Of a stretch of DNA of 64,000 bases, positions 55,661 to 64,000 are shown piece after piece. Origin of the DNA: Methylophilaceae bacterium 11. GTDB taxonomy: Bacteria; Pseudomonadota; Gammaproteobacteria; Burkholderiales; Methylophilaceae. Positions within the stretch are counted from its first letter, which is position 1; the number at the start of each line of letters is the position of its first letter. Made by a program: the position numbers and the translations under genes. A model generated the notes under the pieces. It was not told where the DNA came from. It saw only the letters and a program-made list of their open reading frames with translations, and searched no databases. The stretch spans positions 1,674,001 to 1,738,000 of the forward strand of contig JCKJ01000001.1 in assembly GCA_000525025.1 (NCBI GenBank), given 5' to 3'.

Positions 55661-57139
55661 ATGAACACCCCAAACACAACACTTAGCCAAGTTAATGGCC
55701 AAGACACACCTTTACAATTTGATCAACTAGGATTGGCAGCGCCTATCTTGCGTGCGATTCAAGAAGCGGGCTACACCACACCAACGCCGATTCAAGCCAA
55801 AGCTATTCCACAAGTACTCAACGGTGGCGATTTATTGGCTGGCGCACAAACCGGCACCGGCAAAACCGCAGGATTTACGCTACCCATCTTACATATACTG
55901 AGCCAAACACCGGCAAGCAATCCAGCCAAAAGCAAACCACGTTGCTTGATGCTGACACCCACACGTGAGTTGGCCGCACAAATTGAGGAGTCCGTTCAAA
56001 CCTACGGTAAATATCTACACTTAAAATCCATGGTGGTATTTGGTGGCGTGAGCATCAACCCACAGATTAATCGCTTAAGCCGTGGCATTGATATTTTAGT
56101 AGCCACGCCAGGCCGCTTATTAGATTTGGCCAACCAAAAAGCCGTGGATTTATCCGGCGTAGAAATTTTGGTGCTGGATGAAGCAGACCGCATGCTGGAC
56201 ATGGGCTTTATTCATGACATTAAAAAAATCTTAGCCATGCTACCCAAAAAACGTCAGAACCTATTGTTCTCTGCAACGTTCTCCGATGAAATTAAGCGCT
56301 TGGCAGACAATCTACTGAACAGCCCAGCGTTTGTGGAAGTTGCCCGCCGCAACACAGCCTCTGAGATGGTCACGCAAACCGTGCACTTGGTGAAACAAGC
56401 GCACAAAAGTGCGTTGGTGAGCTATTTAATCAAGCAAAACAATTGGGAACAAGTACTGATTTTTACACGTACCAAACATGGCGCAAACCGCTTGGCAGAA
56501 AAGCTGGTGAAAGATGGGATTCCTGCTGCAGCCATTCATGGTAACAAGAGCCAAGGCGCACGCACCAAAGCACTGGCTGATTTCAAAAACGGAAACATTC
56601 CTGCGTTGGTCGCTACTGATATCGCTGCGCGTGGCTTAGATATTGACCAGCTACCGCAAGTCGTCAACTTTGAATTACCCAACGTGCCGGAAGACTATGT
56701 GCATCGCATTGGCCGTACAGGGCGTGCCGGTAGCACGGGTGCAGCTATTTCTTTGGTCGATTTTGAAGAGTCTAAATACCTCAAAGACATTGAAAAGCTG
56801 ATTAAACGTGAGATTCCTAAAGTCACGGTAGAAGGCTTTGAACCACCCGCCAAATTGGAACCTGAAGCACCTAGACCGCCAAGACCAGCGCAAGGCCGTC
56901 GTCCGCAAAGCAATGGTCAAAAGCCTGCGAATGCGCGCAATGCCGGACAAGGTCAACAGAAAAATACCAACCAATCACATAAGCAAGGACAGGCTAAGCC
57001 AAAATCACAGAATCAGCCACAAGGGCAAGCAATGCCACATGGTCGATTAATCTCTGAAGCAGCCAAACATCAAGCCATGCCACAAACCCCTTTGTTTGCG
57101 CCAAAACCGGTGCACCGTGGTGGTAACCGCGGGCGATAA
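55661..57139 (+). CDS. rhlE: DEAD-box RNA helicase RhlE
   Basis: 492 residues. The DEAD-box helicase core shows the Q motif region [11 protein letters not shown], motif [11 protein letters not shown], Ia [15 protein letters not shown] in [42 protein letters not shown] and [12 protein letters not shown]. After about residue 380 comes a low-complexity basic tail rich in Pro, Gln, Asn, Lys and Arg ending GGNRGR, which binds RNA non-specifically. RhlE-type helicases help ribosome assembly and are often cold-induced; the structured leader would fit such control. Confidence 0.94.
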   Translation: MNTPNTTLSQVNGQDTPLQFDQLGLAAPILRAIQEAGYTTPTPIQAKAIPQVLNGGDLLAGAQTGTGKTAGFTLPILHILSQTPASNPAKSKPRCLMLTPTRELAAQIEESVQTYGKYLHLKSMVVFGGVSINPQINRLSRGIDILVATPGRLLDLANQKAVDLSGVEILVLDEADRMLDMGFIHDIKKILAMLPKKRQNLLFSATFSDEIKRLADNLLNSPAFVEVARRNTASEMVTQTVHLVKQAHKSALVSYLIKQNNWEQVLIFTRTKHGANRLAEKLVKDGIPAAAIHGNKSQGARTKALADFKNGNIPALVATDIAARGLDIDQLPQVVNFELPNVPEDYVHRIGRTGRAGSTGAAISLVDFEESKYLKDIEKLIKREIPKVTVEGFEPPAKLEPEAPRPPRPAQGRRPQSNGQKPANARNAGQGQQKNTNQSHKQGQAKPKSQNQPQGQAMPHGRLISEAAKHQAMPQTPLFAPKPVHRGGNRGR

Positions 57140-57164
57140 TCAGACACTCTCCTACTTATTGATA

Positions 57165-57225
57165 CATCCGGTGTATGCGTTAGAATAGCTTTAACTTAAG
57201 CATAGCTTTAACTTAGCACCGGATG
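57165..57225 (+). repeat. Inverted repeat spanning a possible start codon, enclosing a 17-bp tandem repeat
   Basis: CATCCGGTG (57165-57173) is the exact reverse complement of CACCGGATG (57217-57225); the right arm includes the first candidate ATG of the MAPEG gene. Between them ATAGCTTTAACTTA occurs twice (57185-57198 and 57202-57215). Confidence 0.6.
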
Positions 57226-57231
57226 CAGCCC

Positions 57232-57633
57232 ATGAACACCATACACCTCAGCATTGTGCCCATCTATGCATCTCTGCTCGCTTTGCTGTTTATTTATTTG
57301 AGTGTCTTGGTAGTCAAACAACGCAGGCTACATCGCGTAGCCATTGGCGATGGCCATAAACCTTCTCTCAAACGTGCGATTGCTGTACAAAATAACTTCG
57401 CACAATATGTTCCTTTCAGTTTGCTATTGTTAAGCTTGATGGAAATCAATCATGCACCAGCTTACTTGGTGCATACGCTATGTGCGTTACTGCTGTTTGC
57501 GCGCTGCCTGCATGCCTATGGTGTGAGTCAAGAGCCAGAGCCTTTCCGTTATCGAAAAATCGGCATACTCACCACCTTTGGTGTCTTAGCGACTGCTGCG
57601 TTATGTTTACTCTATTCGGCCTGGTTTGCATGA
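57232..57633 (+). CDS. MAPEG family membrane protein
   Basis: About 133 residues with four membrane helices. The family pattern [33 protein letters not shown] contains the conserved basic residues near the second helix (R.A..N..E analogue). MAPEG covers glutathione-dependent peroxidases and transferases and YecN-type proteins; the substrate is unknown. Two starts fit: ATG 57223 and ATG 57232, the second with GGA 8 bases upstream, which I prefer. Its stop overlaps the next gene by four bases. Confidence 0.85.
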   Translation: MNTIHLSIVPIYASLLALLFIYLSVLVVKQRRLHRVAIGDGHKPSLKRAIAVQNNFAQYVPFSLLLLSLMEINHAPAYLVHTLCALLLFARCLHAYGVSQEPEPFRYRKIGILTTFGVLATAALCLLYSAWFA

Positions 57634-58091
57634 ATATTTGGGTAGATGCAGATGCTTGCCCGGTGGTGATTAAAGAGATTCTGTACCGGGCTGCCAATCG
57701 CACTAAAATCATGACTACGCTGGTAGCGAACAAATCTTTGCGCGTGCCAGTCTCACCTTATATCAAATCACTGGAAGTCCCCAAAGGCTTTGATGTGGCT
57801 GATAATCGTATCGTGCAGGAACTCGTTGCGGGCGATTTGGTGATTACTGCAGATATCCCATTGGCGGCGCAAGTGATTGCAAAACAAGCGCATGCACTTA
57901 ATCCGCGTGGTGAGTTCTACAGCACCGCCAATATTGCTGAGCGCTTAGCCATGCGCAACTTTATGGAGGAGCTGCGTGCCAGTGGTGTGGAAACTTCGGG
58001 CCCGGCTGTATTTAATCACAGTGACCGACAACAATTTGCGGCTGAATTAGATCGCTTTTTAGCACAGGTTCGGCCAAACAAGCACGCATAA
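57630..58091 (+). CDS. UPF0178/YaiI family protein
   Basis: 153 residues matching the DUF188/UPF0178 pattern: N-terminal [17 protein letters not shown] and later [25 protein letters not shown]. The acidic residues in VDADACP and TADIPLA suggest a PIN-like metal-dependent nuclease fold; activity is unproven. The frame extends to 57480 inside the MAPEG gene, but ATG 57630 overlaps its stop (ATGA) and starts the conserved part, so the two genes are coupled. Confidence 0.9.
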   Translation: MNIWVDADACPVVIKEILYRAANRTKIMTTLVANKSLRVPVSPYIKSLEVPKGFDVADNRIVQELVAGDLVITADIPLAAQVIAKQAHALNPRGEFYSTANIAERLAMRNFMEELRASGVETSGPAVFNHSDRQQFAAELDRFLAQVRPNKHA

Positions 58092-58103
58092 CCGAGAATA
58101 CTG

Positions 58104-58673
58104 ATGAACAAAATACTGAGTTGCTTATTACTGTGTATACCCATGGCGTGTATGGGCGTACCAGACAACGTAAAAGTAGTAGATAACGTAGATGCCAGCC
58201 AGTATTTAGGCACTTGGTATGAAATAGCGCGTTTAGATCACTCTTTTGAGCGTGGACTTGAGCAAGTCACTGCCAATTACAGCAAGAATGAAGATGGCAG
58301 CATCAAAGTAATTAACCGCGGCTATAACCCCATTAAAAATGAATGGGAAGAGGCAGAAGGCAAAGCCTATTTTACAGAAGCGCCGAATAAAGATGGTAGC
58401 TACAAAGGCACACTCAAAGTTTCATTTTTTGGTCCGTTTTATGGCGCTTATAACATCATGGAACTCGACAAACCCTATTACAACTACGTCATGGTATGCG
58501 GCCCGGACAAATCTTATTTGTGGATACTCTCACGCACGCCACAGCTCACTTACCCCATCAAGCAAGAGCTCATGTCCAAAGCCAAAGCACTGGGGTTTGA
58601 AACAGACAATCTCATCCATGTGAACCAAGTGCCGGATACCCGCGTATTTAAAGCAGGGCCGCATGTTAACTAA
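58104..58673 (+). CDS. blc: Outer-membrane lipocalin Blc
   Basis: 189 residues with the three lipocalin motifs: GTWYEIARLDHSFERGLEQVT, VSFFGPFYGAYN and YLWILSRTPQL. The whole body aligns closely with E. coli Blc, which binds lysophospholipids at the outer membrane. The lipobox is poor (PMAC, Cys16, with Pro instead of Leu at -3), so lipid attachment is uncertain and the protein could instead be cleaved by signal peptidase I. Confidence 0.92.
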   Translation: MNKILSCLLLCIPMACMGVPDNVKVVDNVDASQYLGTWYEIARLDHSFERGLEQVTANYSKNEDGSIKVINRGYNPIKNEWEEAEGKAYFTEAPNKDGSYKGTLKVSFFGPFYGAYNIMELDKPYYNYVMVCGPDKSYLWILSRTPQLTYPIKQELMSKAKALGFETDNLIHVNQVPDTRVFKAGPHVN

Positions 58674-58689
58674 TTAACAGAGCGGCGCT

Positions 58690-61260
58690 CTATCCTTTGC
58701 GCGCTTCTATCTCTGTAATCACCTGGCAAGCTAAAGTGCTCAAATACGGGAGCGATTGCAAGGTCAGCATCAGCACCCATAACTGGGCATCCAGATTATG
58801 GAACCCTCTGGTAGCCAGCATGGCCATACTTGCAAAAATCAATGCCAACAATAATGCCAATTCTTCGTAGATGGGTTTAAAAATATCCCATTTGGTGCCC
58901 GTAACTTTTCCTTTTGCTGTCACTTTAAACACGCCATGTTTCTGAATCAGCCCCATCATCACACCACGGGCAATGGCATGTGACAAACCTAAGCTGGCCA
59001 ATGATGCTCCCCAAATATCCAACCAGCCACAACGCATGGTCTTGCGATAGAGAATTGGCCCTAATGCAGCTTTAATCACCAAGAAGCATAAAATCGGCGT
59101 AATCATAATTGCCACCGGCAAACTGAAAGCATTAGGGAAAGCCAGCATAGCCACCGTCCAACCGATGGAGCCCAACGTAAAAAACAACTGCAGTGCATCC
59201 CCCAGCCAGCCAAACCAGCCGGTTAAAAAGTGATAACGCTGTCCAAAGCTTAGTGTAGAACTCCCTACTAATTTAGGAATATGGTGTTTAAGAATCTGCA
59301 TGGCACCAAATGCCCAGCGGAAGCGCTGCGATTTAAGCGCACTGAAGTTTGCCGGCGTAAGCCCGCGCCCAAACACATCATCCACATAGCGTAGCTCGTA
59401 ACCACTCTCTAGCAAGCGCAGGCCAAGCTCAGTATCTTCACAGATGCACCACTCAGACCAACGCCCATTGTCTACAAGCGCTTGATAACGCACCAGCGTC
59501 ATGGTGCCGTGCTGAATCAAGGCGTTACGTTCGTGGCGATGATGCATACCTATTTTAAAGAAGCCTTCAAACTCCCAATTGCACATCCTTCTGAAGAAAT
59601 TATGTTCCCAATCACGGTGCGCTTGAGGCGCCTGTACCACAGCCACTTTTTCATCTCCAAAGTGCGGGACTAAATCTGACAACCAATCCGCCGTGACCAC
59701 GTAATCGGCATCCACCACACCCACCACTTTGGCTTCTGGATTTGTCTGTTGCAAGGCAAAGTTAAGTGCGCCCGCTTTAAAGCCAGGCCAACTTGGCAAG
59801 TGGAAGAACTTAAAGTGTTCTGGCAAAGTGGCCATATAAGCTTCAATCGGCTTCCATTTGGCTTCATCTTTGGTATTGTTGTCCACCACGATCACCTCAA
59901 AATGGGTGTAGTGAAGTTTGGCTAAGCTATCAATGGTCGCAATCACCATTTCTGGCGGCTCGTTGTAGCAGGCCAAATGGATAGACACAAACAGCTCTTG
60001 CTCAGCAGGGACTGGTGTTGCACGCTTAAATGCCCTGACCCACAAGCCTTTGAACATTACTTCGCTGAACTCAACAGCGTAAATCATCAATACGGCAGAG
60101 GTCAGCATCATGCCGATAATCAAGCCCACCAGCACAATAAAGTCTCGCAAAGTATAGTAGTAATCGCCAGGCAGATTCCAAGCCACGACCAAGGTGGTGA
60201 TACAGGCTTGCAGTAATATGGCCATTGAAATCTTGCCGCCTAAGCGCCAATGTCTAAAACGCCAAGCGATGAACATGATGGGGAAAAACGCAATGACGGT
60301 CGCCCACTTGGCCTTAATTACCCAACGGCTGTCTTTTGGCACAGCGCCTTGTAACGAATATTTAGGATGTCGATGCGCATCAAACATCCCCCAATAGGCG
60401 CCAGCCCAGCCCTCGATTTGTTGTTTCCATGGCTGATCAAATGCTTCCATCAAATAATAGTCGTAGTTTTCATAGGCAGTCTTTGCTAAAAACTCACGCA
60501 CAAAGCGCGCCTGATTGACTTCCGAGGCTTGCGCACCGCCGATGTCGGGACCTCCACTGGGCCAACCAATCTCGGTAATGACAATTTTTTTGCGTGGATA
60601 CGCGTTCATTAACTCGTTATAGCGTTGGATCGCATAGCTGACTGCATTTTCTACTGGTACGCCTTCATGGTAGGGCAATAGATGTACCGCAATAAAATCC
60701 ACATGCTTAACCAGCTCCGGATTTTTCAGCCAGATATGCCAAGGCTCTGCCGTGGAAATCGGCACTTCGGTCGCATTTCTGACTTTATCTAAATACGGAA
60801 TCAGCTGCTGTAAAGTCAGGTCTTTTCTTAACAGCACCTCGTTACCCACAATGGCGCGTTCGATATTGGGATAGAACTTTAATTTCTCTTCTAACGCGTC
60901 TATTTCCCGCTGATTCATGTCATGGTCTGCGTTAACCCAAGCGCCTGCGATGACTTTAAAACCAAGCTTAGAGGCCAGCGCAGTAATCTCAGAATTATCT
61001 AGCGACCCGTATAAGCGAATATGGTTGGTCAACGGATTCATCAGCTTTAAATCCTTGGCTAATTCTGCCGTACTAGGAAACTGACGATCTAACGGGCTTT
61101 GGTCTTCTTGGTAACCACTGTAGGCAAACCCGCGTACAAGCGGCGGTGCTTCCAATAAATTGCTTGCGCTGTTGGTCAGTGCCCATATACCAAAATGGGC
61201 AGCAGCTACCGACAATGCAAACAGCAGCGGAATAAAGAGACGTTTCACAAAATTCAACAT
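58690..61260 (-). CDS. GH17-GT2 fusion, cyclic beta-glucan synthase-like (NdvB-type)
   Basis: 856 residues in three parts. An N-terminal GH17 fold (about 40-300) carries both catalytic glutamates, Glu141 in VGNEVLLR and Glu230 in VITEIGWPSGG. Membrane helices follow at about 320-332, 345-362 and 373-395. A GT2 glycosyltransferase domain (about 420-690) has VVVDNN, DAD at 517-519, the ED of CEDTE (608-609) and QRFRW (645-649); further membrane helices close the C-terminus. This is the architecture of Pseudomonas NdvB and Bradyrhizobium cyclic beta-1,3/1,6-glucan synthases. The GT2 part would polymerise glucose from UDP-glucose and the outer GH17 part would branch or cyclise it. Confidence 0.85.
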   Translation of the reverse strand: MLNFVKRLFIPLLFALSVAAAHFGIWALTNSASNLLEAPPLVRGFAYSGYQEDQSPLDRQFPSTAELAKDLKLMNPLTNHIRLYGSLDNSEITALASKLGFKVIAGAWVNADHDMNQREIDALEEKLKFYPNIERAIVGNEVLLRKDLTLQQLIPYLDKVRNATEVPISTAEPWHIWLKNPELVKHVDFIAVHLLPYHEGVPVENAVSYAIQRYNELMNAYPRKKIVITEIGWPSGGPDIGGAQASEVNQARFVREFLAKTAYENYDYYLMEAFDQPWKQQIEGWAGAYWGMFDAHRHPKYSLQGAVPKDSRWVIKAKWATVIAFFPIMFIAWRFRHWRLGGKISMAILLQACITTLVVAWNLPGDYYYTLRDFIVLVGLIIGMMLTSAVLMIYAVEFSEVMFKGLWVRAFKRATPVPAEQELFVSIHLACYNEPPEMVIATIDSLAKLHYTHFEVIVVDNNTKDEAKWKPIEAYMATLPEHFKFFHLPSWPGFKAGALNFALQQTNPEAKVVGVVDADYVVTADWLSDLVPHFGDEKVAVVQAPQAHRDWEHNFFRRMCNWEFEGFFKIGMHHRHERNALIQHGTMTLVRYQALVDNGRWSEWCICEDTELGLRLLESGYELRYVDDVFGRGLTPANFSALKSQRFRWAFGAMQILKHHIPKLVGSSTLSFGQRYHFLTGWFGWLGDALQLFFTLGSIGWTVAMLAFPNAFSLPVAIMITPILCFLVIKAALGPILYRKTMRCGWLDIWGASLASLGLSHAIARGVMMGLIQKHGVFKVTAKGKVTGTKWDIFKPIYEELALLLALIFASMAMLATRGFHNLDAQLWVLMLTLQSLPYLSTLACQVITEIEARKG

Positions 61261-61291
61261 AGATTAAGACCGTAAGCAATTCTTTGGAGGG

Positions 61292-62911
61292 TTATTGTTT
61301 TTTAAATAACAAGGGAACAGTAAATAGCACGAGTATGCCCAACCAGTAGGCGGCATTGTAGTTAAGTGGCTCAATTAAATAGCAAACCAGTGCTGTTGTC
61401 AGCGCACCCACACCCAACACCAATGAGACTGGATTAGTAAACCTTAACGGCGTTTTTGCCAACCACAAGCCGAGCGAAAATTGCAATACAGGCAATGCGT
61501 AAATCATCACAGGAAAATCGCGATAACGTCCATCCACCGTGAGTAAAAGACCTATCGCTAGCGCACCTACCAACAGCAATACCACCATTAGCTTAACAAA
61601 ACGTACCGCTTGCGCTGACTGCTGATAAATGAGTACAGGTAAGCTCAATAGCATCAGCCATGCTGCTAATACGGCACCGCCCATCGATAACCATTGCAAA
61701 CCCATGATAACGCTGGCGAGTGGACGCCCTGCTGTGGGCACACAACTTAGTGCGCCGAATAATGATCCATCACCGCATAGCGCACCCAGATACTCCAGCT
61801 GCAATAAGCTGGTCACGCCAGCCAATGCGCCAAGTATTGCCATGCCAATATATGACGGCACCTGCTTTTGCCCCACCACGAACGTGACTGCACACAATAT
61901 AAAAGCGCCAATCGCTGCAAAAAGCACCGGCATAATGCCGTCATGTCGATCAAATACTGGACCAGTCAAATTAAACTTGGGGCTTAAATCGGTATCGTAT
62001 ATACCCCAAAAGCCACCAACCGCGCCCTCCAACCCACGCTTCCACGGTTGATCGAACGCTTCGATCAAGTTGTATTGCCAATGCTTTTGCTCAGCCTCGC
62101 GCAAAAAGGTTCTGATATAACGCGCTTGGTTAAGCGCACTTGGAATCGAAGTGCCGCGTTGACGCCCAGTGGAAGGCCAACCCGTTTCACCAATCAAAAT
62201 AGGCTTACTGAAGGCCGTATCTAATTTGTTCATTACGATATTGGCATGTTGAATCGATTGCTCTACCGATTGCGGATTGTTCTCCCAATACGGCAGTAAA
62301 TGAATCGTCACAAAATCGACTGATTGCTCTAGATTACGATGGTTGAGCCAAAATTCCCAGACATCGGCATACGTCACGGGTACTTTGGTCAATTGCTTTG
62401 CGCGCGCGATATACGCTTGCATCGCTTCTTCTGTTTGCTCGCCACGTAGCAACACTTCATTACCAACAATAACTGCTTTCACGGTATTGGGATATTGATT
62501 GGCCAATGCAGTCGCAAGATTAATTTCTTTATTGTTATCAGCGGCAGTCCAGCCTATCCATGCGCCTACCAGTACCTTCAGCCCTAACTTTTGTGCAGCT
62601 GCTGGTACATAATCCAAGCCTTGGCCTACTGAGTAGATTCGCACGCAATTGGATACTTTGGCTATACGTTCAAGATCTGCATCAATTTGAGACTGTGTGA
62701 TGTGGGTGCCAATTTTAAATGGCGTTTGATCTTTGCCATAATATGGCGCATAGGAAACGCACTGTACTTTAGCCGCAGCATCTACAGGCAATATGGCATC
62801 TGACACAATTACTGGCTGATTTTTCTGCCAAAGCCACGCGCCTAAAAGCACCAGCAAAATGAGATTGAACAGGGTAAATTGCCACAGAACAGGTGGCTTA
62901 TGGTTATACAT
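61292..62911 (-). CDS. GH17 membrane protein, glucan transferase-like (NdvC-type)
   Basis: 539 residues: one N-terminal membrane helix (about 11-28), a periplasmic GH17 domain (about 48-310) with the acid/base Glu152 (VGNEVLLRG) and nucleophile Glu242 (ILIGETGWPSTG), and seven or so membrane helices to the end. The size and layout resemble Bradyrhizobium NdvC, a protein needed for the beta-1,6 linkages of cyclic glucans. It is the first gene of a two-gene transcript, with 31 bases before the GH17-GT2 gene. Its GH17 domain is similar to the one in the partner, suggesting a gene duplication. Confidence 0.82.
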   Translation of the reverse strand: MYNHKPPVLWQFTLFNLILLVLLGAWLWQKNQPVIVSDAILPVDAAAKVQCVSYAPYYGKDQTPFKIGTHITQSQIDADLERIAKVSNCVRIYSVGQGLDYVPAAAQKLGLKVLVGAWIGWTAADNNKEINLATALANQYPNTVKAVIVGNEVLLRGEQTEEAMQAYIARAKQLTKVPVTYADVWEFWLNHRNLEQSVDFVTIHLLPYWENNPQSVEQSIQHANIVMNKLDTAFSKPILIGETGWPSTGRQRGTSIPSALNQARYIRTFLREAEQKHWQYNLIEAFDQPWKRGLEGAVGGFWGIYDTDLSPKFNLTGPVFDRHDGIMPVLFAAIGAFILCAVTFVVGQKQVPSYIGMAILGALAGVTSLLQLEYLGALCGDGSLFGALSCVPTAGRPLASVIMGLQWLSMGGAVLAAWLMLLSLPVLIYQQSAQAVRFVKLMVVLLLVGALAIGLLLTVDGRYRDFPVMIYALPVLQFSLGLWLAKTPLRFTNPVSLVLGVGALTTALVCYLIEPLNYNAAYWLGILVLFTVPLLFKKQ

Positions 62912-63097
62912 AGGTTGAAAATTCCATTAGATAGACGTGATTGATAACTTATCGTGTCTAAGAATCCAGTATGATAAAGCAGCGCTAGAATAAAAACAAA
63001 AAACGATGTAAAAAAACGTAGGTTCCTTACGTCATATTCTTGTGGCAAGTTACAATAGCAATTACAGGGGCAATTCTAATTTAGGTAAACGTAATTT

Positions 63098-63565
63098 ATG
63101 GTAAAAGTTCTAATCACAGCATGTTTGTTTGGCTTCATAGGCATTGCACAAGCCAAACCAACATTTACTGGTGTTAATTTTAGCGGGACATACGAGTGTA
63201 AAGGCAACAACGAGCAAGTGGGAGATTATCAAGTCACCGCTATTTTTAAACTCAACCGCATTAGCAGCCATGACAAGATTGGTGCTTATGATTTTAGTAC
63301 CGACTCAGAAAATGCAGTAATTTATCGCGGACAAGCCATTGCAAATGGCACCAAGCTAGCACTTTCTTATAAGTACAAAGAAGGCAAATATATTGAATAC
63401 AGTACCGGCATTGCCGAAATGAAGAAACTTGGCCGCAATCGCTGGAGCTTCCGTAATATCTATTATGAGCCAGATGACAACGGCGGCAACTATGGGTACG
63501 AAGACTGCGTGATGCAGACACCAGTTGCGGCCAAACCTCTGGCCAAGCCATTAAAAAAACGATAA
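63098..63565 (+). CDS. Small secreted protein of unknown function
   Basis: 155 residues: signal peptide (cleavage near GIAQA-KPT, about residue 19), two cysteines (YECKGN, YEDCVM) that may form a disulfide near the ends of one beta-rich domain (FSGTYECKGNNEQVGDYQV, AIANGTKLALSYKYKEGKY, NRWSFRNIYYEP), and a Lys/Ala/Pro tail. I do not recognise a named family. It is divergent from the glucan operon with 186 bases between, and its stop directly abuts the converging deacetylase gene. Confidence 0.75.
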   Translation: MVKVLITACLFGFIGIAQAKPTFTGVNFSGTYECKGNNEQVGDYQVTAIFKLNRISSHDKIGAYDFSTDSENAVIYRGQAIANGTKLALSYKYKEGKYIEYSTGIAEMKKLGRNRWSFRNIYYEPDDNGGNYGYEDCVMQTPVAAKPLAKPLKKR

Positions 63566-64000
63566 TCACTCATCTAAAGCGGCACTACTACCACGGGATA
63601 GCGAGACATTATGGCGCGCTATCAACGTTTCAAATTGTGGGCTAGACAGTGCCGCATACTCATGTAATCTTGCTGTGAGAATAGGGTCTGTTGCATCTGT
63701 GAATGACGTACCCTCCGCAGGGTGACACATCACGGCCACTGGCCTACGTATTGCGTTAGCTGCCTGTATCCAGCCTGCCAACTTACTCTGGTAGGCTAAA
63801 GTATCCAAATCGAAACCATATACACCCAGCAAAGCATTGGTGTATCGAACCCCATTCAAAGAAGCTAACTCTTGGAGTGTTGAAGCCCCCAACCACCGAA
63901 TAATCATGCCCTTCACGCCATCTGCCAGCGGCGGTACCGCAATCCGTAACCACGGTAAACGGCTAGGATAACGCGCCATCAATTCTTGAATGAGTACTTT
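63566..64000 (-). CDS. ChbG/HpnK (YdjC) family deacetylase, C-terminal part (cut by window edge)
   Basis: The last 144 codons of a gene that continues past base 64000; the reading frame is open to the edge (KVLIQEL before the first Met). The C-terminal signature of YdjC-type polysaccharide deacetylases is visible: PWLRIAVPP, LGVYGF and VMCHPAEG..DPILTARLHEY. The His in MCHPAE is a usual metal or active-site residue. The family removes acetyl groups from chitin oligosaccharides or acts in hopanoid biosynthesis (HpnK). Which one applies cannot be told without the rest of the gene. Confidence 0.78.
   Translation of the reverse strand, partial: KVLIQELMARYPSRLPWLRIAVPPLADGVKGMIIRWLGASTLQELASLNGVRYTNALLGVYGFDLDTLAYQSKLAGWIQAANAIRRPVAVMCHPAEGTSFTDATDPILTARLHEYAALSSPQFETLIARHNVSLSRGSSAALDE

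Overview
This 64 kb window is a chromosomal segment of a Gram-negative betaproteobacterium. I infer Methylophilaceae (Methylotenera/Methylophilus-like) from gene content and order: yhdP-nitrilase-tldD, an earP/efp pair for EF-P rhamnosylation, ftsK-lolA-rarA-serS, ispD-ispF and gluQ next to a DUF3301 gene. This is family knowledge plus pattern recognition, since no search was run. The region is gene-dense. No intergenic gap exceeds 300 bp, and I found no rRNA, tRNA, insertion sequence, prophage or CRISPR array.

Layout. 1-7.9 kb: a truncated ABC-F gene (yheS) diverges from yhdP, a nitrilase-family gene, tldD and a small DUF2934 gene. 7.9-12.9 kb (minus): efp, earP, a DUF3147 membrane gene, a four-gene metal-handling cluster (MerT-like, MerP-like, outer-membrane protein, Met/His/Cys-rich secreted protein), greB and a membrane protein. 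13-19.6 kb (plus): an AddB-like nuclease, an AddA-like helicase-nuclease and a histidine-phosphatase lipoprotein. 19.6-26.1 kb: dedA and mfd (minus), then rpiA and mltF (plus). 26.2-33.1 kb (minus): ftsK-lolA-TPR/beta-barrel gene-rarA-serS. 33.2-35.4 kb (plus): dps, trxB and an Smr gene.

35.5-45.4 kb (minus): a three-gene signalling operon (histidine kinase with a duplicated PAS domain, receiver protein, REC-GGDEF-EAL protein), an ABC exporter, ispD-ispF, a double-PepSY protein, an ammonium transporter with a clear sigma-54/NtrC control region, and an unknown gene. 45.5-52 kb: DUF3301 gene, gluQ, a Fur-box-controlled TonB receptor, hslO, and a convergent M48 protease/AIM24 pair. 52-58.7 kb: an orphan type IV pilin, an rRNA methyltransferase, aqpZ, rsuA, a BON protein, rhlE with a structured leader, a MAPEG gene, a UPF0178 gene and blc. 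58.7-63 kb (minus): a two-gene GH17/GT2 locus that looks like cyclic beta-glucan synthesis (NdvB/NdvC type). The right edge holds an unknown secreted protein and a truncated ChbG/HpnK-type deacetylase.

Most of the window is conserved core. The points most worth a second look are the glucan locus, the mer-like pair without merA/merR, the recent PAS duplication, the NtrC/sigma-54 amt promoter, the structured rhlE leader, several perfect hairpins without U-tracts (two sitting on stop codons), and two genes whose last codons plus stop are tandemly duplicated. Many longest open frames begin at TTG/GTG upstream of a better ATG with a Shine-Dalgarno site. I corrected those starts and say so in each entry.
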